Shown here piece after piece: positions 58,401 through 64,000 of a stretch of DNA of 64,000 bases. The stretch lies in NCBI GenBank assembly GCA_945910005.1, contig OX246746.1:20309316-20373315 (forward strand), in the 5' to 3' direction. This stretch comes from Isoperla grammatica (Eukaryota > Arthropoda > Insecta > Plecoptera > Perlodidae). The position numbers and the translations under genes are program-made. Every line of letters begins with the position of its first letter. Positions within the stretch are counted from its first letter, which is position 1. The notes below the pieces were generated by a model. It saw only the letters and a program-made list of their open reading frames with translations. It was not told where the DNA came from and made no database searches.

Positions 58401-61273
58401 TTAAATTAAAGTCCCCCACTGCAAATCATTTTAGTTACTGAGTGGGTAGACTCTAAATGTGAATTTATTTTATTTATTTATTTATTCATTCGAGGTTGAG
58501 TATGCCATATCCTTGCCGGGATATGGTGTAGGCCTACTGGTAACATAGTAATCCAGAATTTATACTTTTTACATAATATGAAGTGGGTCGTAGAGCTACT
58601 CTAAACTTCTTTATTAACCTTTAATAGCAGTTATATGTACTAAAAAGGGGGATGTTATTGTCTTGTCTGTGTATTTACAGTAGATTTATTTTTGACTTTG
58701 ACATCTTAAAACTAAATAACTCACGTCAAGTGAAAGCATATGATGGCTAAAATGTATCAAGAAGATCAATGTCTGTTGATTTTGACTAGAATACTGAACA
58801 CACAAATTAAAAATAAAAGGTAGCGTATATTTGTTTCTATAAAATTGACACACAATTCGGTTAGATACATGCACGTACATTACGCAGCAAACACTTTTAA
58901 ACATGACTACATTTGTTTAACTTGCATTTTATCTGAGAACAATAGTATGAACAGTGTGAGCAATGAACGTTCACTGTATCCTTAACATAATATTAAAAAC
59001 ATATGACACTCGAAGTTAGTAGACTAACCAGGCATAATCCAACACATTCTTCGATTGATATTTGAGCTTAACGTCTCATATTTTTGCAACTTGGCTAATC
59101 GAGGCGACACATTCTTCGAACATTTGTATTTGTCATGAAGTTAATTTTAGCTGCGTGGAGGTTCAGTCAGTTTTGCGAGTGCAATACGTGAACAACCACA
59201 GAAATCTTGTGCAGTGTTATAAGATGTGTGTGTGTGCATTTTTGTTACGATATTTATTAGTCTTCCCATAGATTTTAATAGTAGGCCTACTCGTTCAATA
59301 GTATTTGGTAATATTTTTTTGTAGACTATAAATACAAATTTATTTATTTAGCTATTTAATAATATGTCGTGTCAAAAAACTTTGCAGGGGTAGAGGGACA
59401 TAAACTTGCATTTGACAAGAGGCAAGTGAGCAAATGTCACCGTTAGAGTGATTGTGCAAAGGGAACAGGACTCATCTAAAGCCCTCATCATCACAGTAGC
59501 GCTTCTTATGATATTGTTTTGCTCTGTCATTCTTACAATGTGGTATGTTTGTTGTTTCAGATGAAGCACATTCGGACATGTCTGAGTATGGACTCGATGG
59601 TAAGTTAATCTCGTATATTTTATAATATTTGGTATAGCAATTTGTGTTGTAACTCGTGAAACTAAGGAAGCAAATTAAGACTAAAATGATATATTACGAG
59701 AGTAACGAAAGCCCTGGGGGTAATGCAGTAGAGCAGGATGGCTGTTACATAATCATCATATGAGTAATCATTCTATCGAATTTTGTTTGCTTGGCTTTGA
59801 GTACAGTACAATTGATTATAAGCAAAGTTTAAACTTTAAAATGTTATTAAAGTGAATGTCAAGGGTTGTGTTAAAGCCGGATGAGTGTTTCGAAGCCTGT
59901 TAGGCCTAAAGGAAGCAAAGTTGCAAATGTCAGTTTTATTCACATTGTTAACATTGATTCAGATTTGATGTGGCTTTGGTTTGTAAACTGTAATGTAGTA
60001 TTGTTTCTATTCTAACAAATCTAGAGAATATGCTACATATACATTTAATTTGGCATTGCATATTCTACTTTACCTTTTTTTTATTGTATTCATCAGTCAC
60101 TGTAATACATTTTATATAAGGGTACAGTAAGACTGATGCAATTAGATTTATAAATATAAGTAAAGTAAAGTCAAACCCATTTTATTTGAAATTCAAGGGA
60201 TTCTAGAAATCCTAGTTTAAATGACAAAATTCTGAATCAACAGATAATGAACATTATGCTCTGCATGTTTGCATGATGCATCTAAATCTTCTCAGTGGTT
60301 TAAATCACACATACATTTTACTTAGGTAACTGATTTTGAATTTAAGATGTCTGGCTAAGGCCCAAAGGCTGGATATGTGGATTGTGGTGTAAGTTAGGTT
60401 AGATATCAATACCTCTGTAGTCATTATAGTGAACACATTTATGAACATACCCTACTATTGACAAACACGAATGAAACGTTTCGGCCTGCTTTCAAGTGAA
60501 ACAATTAGGCCTACATTAGATGCAATAGGCTTAATGTACTAGATTTACTACATACATTTTTTCATATTGTAGTGTTTGTTGTTGATATCAAACTTGTCTC
60601 ATTATTTATTACTGATTATGCAAGAAATGAAGAGGCTTCAATGTAATTAATTTTTGAAATTGTATTGAGGTAGCTTTCGAAATTGCTATAAATTATCAGA
60701 AAATTTAAGGTGCCCTTATTTCCCTTCCTTGTTATAAAAGGTATTCAGGTTATTGTCTAATTTTGCCACATCAAATGATTCCTGCTTCCATTATGCCTCA
60801 TTATGCCCACACAATCTACTGGTCGTTTGATGTACAGTAGACAATGTGTGTGTATACTATCAATCAATAATTTGTATGGTTGCTTGCCTTGAGAGTGCAT
60901 CATGCTTTGATCTATTTTAGTCAAGTATTTAATTTAACCTTTGTTGTTTTTAGGCAATTATCCCGGGGTACCTGTGCAATTACTTCGAGTATCAAACGAT
61001 GCAAATTGCATCAACCTGGTCGTCGAAGGTCGCTGCAGCTTCCCCGACATGCTGTTGAATTCGGTAGATACAGACATTATTAAAGAAGACGAGCAAGACG
61101 AAGTTCAAATTATCTCCATACAACCGTCGGAGAAAAACAAAAAGAGGGAAGAAGTAGGAATCCTAAGTACAAAAGAGAGTGCTTCTACGTCTGATACAGG
61201 GGACCACAATGCTTTCATCGGCATGGATCGAGATCAACTCCTCCGCTTGGAGAAGTTACTGAAGTCAGACGAG
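55098..61273 (+). CDS. Acidic unrecognised protein, 5' portion of a gene
   Basis: Exons 55098-55434, 59561-59599 and 60954-61273 join in phase 1, 1 and end in phase 0, giving 232 codons so far. The N-terminus is strongly acidic (MEVDVEPEK, ELGEQENEEVVQTEEEYRRD), then comes SLIILINNDGTLSLDPNQLA and, in the third exon, LLRLEKLLKSDE preceded by a lysine-rich stretch (EKNKKREE). No domain is recognised; the composition suits a nuclear regulator but that is a guess. The first coding exon begins after a 3' splice site at 55078, implying a 5' noncoding exon not located. The third exon's donor (GAG|GTACCC) is weak; further exons probably lie beyond. Confidence 0.7.
55435..57095 (+). other. Intron of the acidic gene
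   Basis: No exon or bounded repeat recognised in this part of the intron. Confidence 0.4.
57096..57367. mobile_element. Palindromic element with 8-bp duplication GGTTCATC
   Basis: CAATGATATTCAACAGCT and AGCTGTTGAATATCATTG are perfect inverted ends, and the arms stay similar for about 95 bp (GAAATGGGCAA with TTGCCCATTTC). GGTTCATC lies directly outside both ends (57088-57095, 57368-57375). It sits in an intron of the acidic gene. Confidence 0.88.
58059..58131 (+). pseudogene. tRNA-derived sequence (pseudogene or SINE head)
   Basis: TGGTCGAGTGG (58066-58076) fits a polymerase III A box and GGTTCAAATCC (58110-58120) a B box, at the proper 44-base spacing. The T arm GCGGG-TTCAAAT-CCCGC is perfect. 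However the acceptor ends GGCTCGT and TTCAGGT do not pair and the anticodon stem keeps only about three pairs (loop TTCCAAT), so it is unlikely to be a working tRNA. Confidence 0.6.
59561..59599 (+). CDS. 39-nt microexon of the acidic gene
   Basis: Between GTTGTTTCAG and GTAAGT, phase 1 on both sides, it adds EAHSDMSEYGLD plus split codons. Skipping would preserve the frame. Confidence 0.65.
60954..61273 (+). CDS. Third coding exon of the acidic gene
   Basis: After TTGTTTTTAG it encodes NYPGVPVQLLRVSNDANCIN and continues through NLVVEGRCSFPDMLLNSVD to LLRLEKLLKSDE. The frame continues to 61435 without the splice but the peptide past 61273 looks noncoding. The exon end is set only by a weak GTACCC donor. 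Confidence 0.6.
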
Positions 61274-64000
61274 GTACCCGGTTTTACTCATTCTCAGGCT
61301 TGTGCACATCTCACCAAATGTCGGAGTACCCTTAGGCCATTAAAGAGCATGCAAATTATGATTGTTCTCTTTAGAAAACTGGTAGTAAAACATTTAGTAA
61401 AACATTTTTTCACATTTTTTCACATTCAAATCTAGTCAAATTATCAACTTGCTACTGCTTGTGTTTAGATGCACTCCATGTCCATAGCCATACAATTAAT
61501 GCATGGTTTCGTCCCTGCCAATTGCCAAACAGTACTAATTTCACAATAGTTAATTCAATATTACTAGGGAATAATATAAAAAAAAAAACAGGCAAATTAT
61601 TCACTAGAGTTGTTGTTACCAGGGTTTAAAAAAAAAATGCTAGGCCTAATAGTTTTCAAGCCAATCAGGCATACAATGTTATAATTTAATGATCAAAATC
61701 AAATGTTTCATTGTAGGCTTTTAACGTTACAAATACTATTTTACAAGCATAGTAGTCCTTTCAGCTGATTTTATCCTCCTTTAAAACAATTTAAAAAATA
61801 AGAAATATACTTGCTTTTATTGTCATCAATGTCTGCTCAAAAGCTCACCAGACATGACCTCCGTGTGATTGCAAGCTAGTGCTGTGTATTTGTATTCTGT
61901 CATTATGCTTGAAGACGTGTGCCATGGTATCTCTCTTTAACTTACATCAGAAAATGGCTAGGGGAGTCTTGGTACGAGCTAGACGTGAAGTGTAGCCTAC
62001 TTACTTACACACCGTTGCATTTCTAATGCGGACAGAATGTTTCAAACAGTTGATGTATTTAAATCACATAGAAAATCATTCGGAATGTCACAATGAGCAT
62101 AGCCCTTTGACACAGAATGTGCTAAAGTTTATGCTCCATATCCATGCATATATTTGCACTTGAACGAATACAAGCCATGACATTTTACTCTGTTGGTAGA
62201 GCTCGTTTTGTTGTGGCAAACCAAAATTTTTGGTTTTGTTTATGGGTTGATACCTTTACTTGAAATTACTTGTTTTTAATAGAGTTAGTATTTAGCTTTC
62301 ATTGGAGTGTTGTTATTTTGAAAAACAAAAGTTTACTGATTTGTCTCTTCTCCAATATGACTCACTGGCTACAGTTCAAAATTGTGCTGATAAATTCCCC
62401 TGCCTGTTTTCTATGGTGCTTCTTCTATTGCTTCTGTACTGTAGTTGTCACTTAACTATGTATGAAGAATGCATGAACATGTCCAATTATTTATGTCATA
62501 CCAATGTTTGCTAGTATTTAGTACTTCATATAGTATGTGTTGTCTTGATGTTTGCATGCTTTTTGTACGTATTGTGTTTCCTTGTCTATCCTTGTAAGCC
62601 ACTCGAGATAATCTTTGCATTAAAAGCTAGGTTTATTTGTTCAATTTATTGAACAATGTCATGTTGTATTATTAGATGTCTATGTTTTTTATGATCAGAA
62701 CCATCTGTGCTTGCTCTATTTCAAGCCACCTCATTTAATAGCCATGCACCACTAACTTGAGTACTGATTTTAAATATATTATTACTCGTTTTTCTGCACA
62801 TGTGAGAACAGTAGGCTCACATTAGACTAGTTTGCATGCTATCATGTAGCATTGCTTGTGTTAAGATTACCCCCACTCCATGTCTTGCACACAATTAAAT
62901 GCTTAAATTATATTGATTTACATGCGGCTCATCGGTCAGTCTCCTCAAGTACTGCTACTTATAACTAGGTCTATAGCAGTCTGGTTTGCTAGACACACTT
63001 GGGTATATTGTTATCTGTTAGAGAAGCGAAATACATTCGTGTTCTAGTCAAATCCATTTTCATATGGAGGTTAGTGTGACTGTAGTTCCCGGACTCTTTG
63101 TCACATACTTCATACTACTACGTATTGTAGTATTGTCTAAAACTTGTTTGAAAAACGGTTCATAACTGGTGTATGCGTAAACTCTGAGCATCTGGAAGAT
63201 TGTCTTCGTTGAATCGGGTGTATCTACAGCTGCTCCAAGATGCAAAGTATAATGAAGTCTCTTAAAGAAATAGCATCCCATGTTGAGGCCAAGAAGCGAT
63301 AATCAGAAAACTGAATTTATCAGAATAGTGTATGGTAAGTTTAAAGTTTATTTTTCAAACCCAATCTCCGGAAGACTTTGTTATGGAACTTACCATATTG
63401 AGGCGAATTTGGTAGATTATTCTCTCCAAAAATATCAAACTTGCACATTATTAACACACACTACACACTCAGATATACATTAAGCATTACCAATGTTGTT
63501 ATTGTAGGTATAAACATTGTAAGGCTTCTGGCTCAGTATACCAATTAGTGTAGTCCGACATAACTTGGCATGCAGTGGGCATGTAAAACCTTGTTCAATT
63601 ATGTACAAAAATGGACCCGAAAGTGGAATGAACTAGTTAAAGATATAAATTGTCTTAATTAGGTCTGAAAGGTGTCTAGCAACATCACATTACAAAAAGT
63701 TATTAACAACATCTGAAAAACAGAAATATTGATTGGAACAAAGAAACATTCACAAGAAAGGGCATAAATCCTCTACAGTATGACATATTTTAACACATTT
63801 GGGGAAATTTTAACACAATTTTAAGCAATGTTAACAGACCGGAATTGGGAGTTCTGCAGCCTACATGGACATACAACGTTAAGTTATAGATGAATTCAAA
63901 TGTATAGCATTCCTTGAAATAATAAATGTGGCCATCTGTACTTCGTGTTTAACACATTTTCCATCGTAATAAATGGATATACTTGTATGCTAGGCTAATT
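61274..64000 (+). other. Probable intron and flank, no further exon confirmed
   Basis: A short frame ending AKKR-TAA (63237-63301) follows an ATCTACAG acceptor, but its phase does not fit the exon ending at 61273. Otherwise AT-rich sequence without repeats that have clear ends. Confidence 0.35.

Noticed and set aside
63237..63301. Last exon of the acidic gene (ending AKKR-stop)
   Set aside because: The acceptor phase does not match the exon ending at 61273; kept only as a possibility.

Overview
The window is animal nuclear DNA: AT-rich, with genes split into short exons by kilobase introns bearing GT..AG ends plus one AT..AC intron, and with long stretches made of small transposon relics. 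Nothing looks prokaryotic. The abundant self-complementary hexamer AGGCCT/CCTAGG and the divergence of the two recognisable proteins from vertebrates suggest a marine invertebrate, perhaps a deuterostome, but I cannot name the species.

Three plus-strand genes and one or two minus-strand genes are visible. (1) 1381-10413: prohibitin-2 (PHB2), five coding exons; the exon for the N-terminal membrane anchor is not seen and probably lies left of the window. Its intron 5915-7045 is a U12-type AT-AC intron. (2) 19306-33959: a tumour protein D52 (TPD52) family gene with two phase-matched alternative first exons (19306-19324 and 25425-25899), a common coiled-coil core, a 60-nt cassette-like exon and a C-terminal exon. 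(3) 41660-42608, minus strand: a compact two-exon gene for a 99-residue basic protein I do not recognise. (4) 55098-61273: the 5' part of an acidic, unrecognised protein including a 39-nt microexon, probably continuing past the window. (5) A probable minus-strand terminal exon (22956-23038) lies inside the first TPD52 intron.

Most other structure is mobile DNA, all of it apparently non-autonomous. Ten short elements have 8-bp target-site duplications (hAT-like; one carries a single mismatch); several share termini of the form TAGGGnTG and carry family-specific palindromic subterminal motifs. There are nested insertions, a CACTA-type element with a 3-bp duplication, two probable 3-bp-TSD (Harbinger-like) elements, at least nine fold-back elements, three pieces of one LINE family, a second LINE-type terminal peptide, and a tRNA-derived pseudogene. 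A roughly 600-bp segment near the left end recurs at 48.2-48.8 kb.

The genes do not form a functional unit: PHB2 encodes a mitochondrial inner-membrane scaffold, TPD52 a trafficking and proliferation-associated coiled-coil protein, and the other products are unknown.
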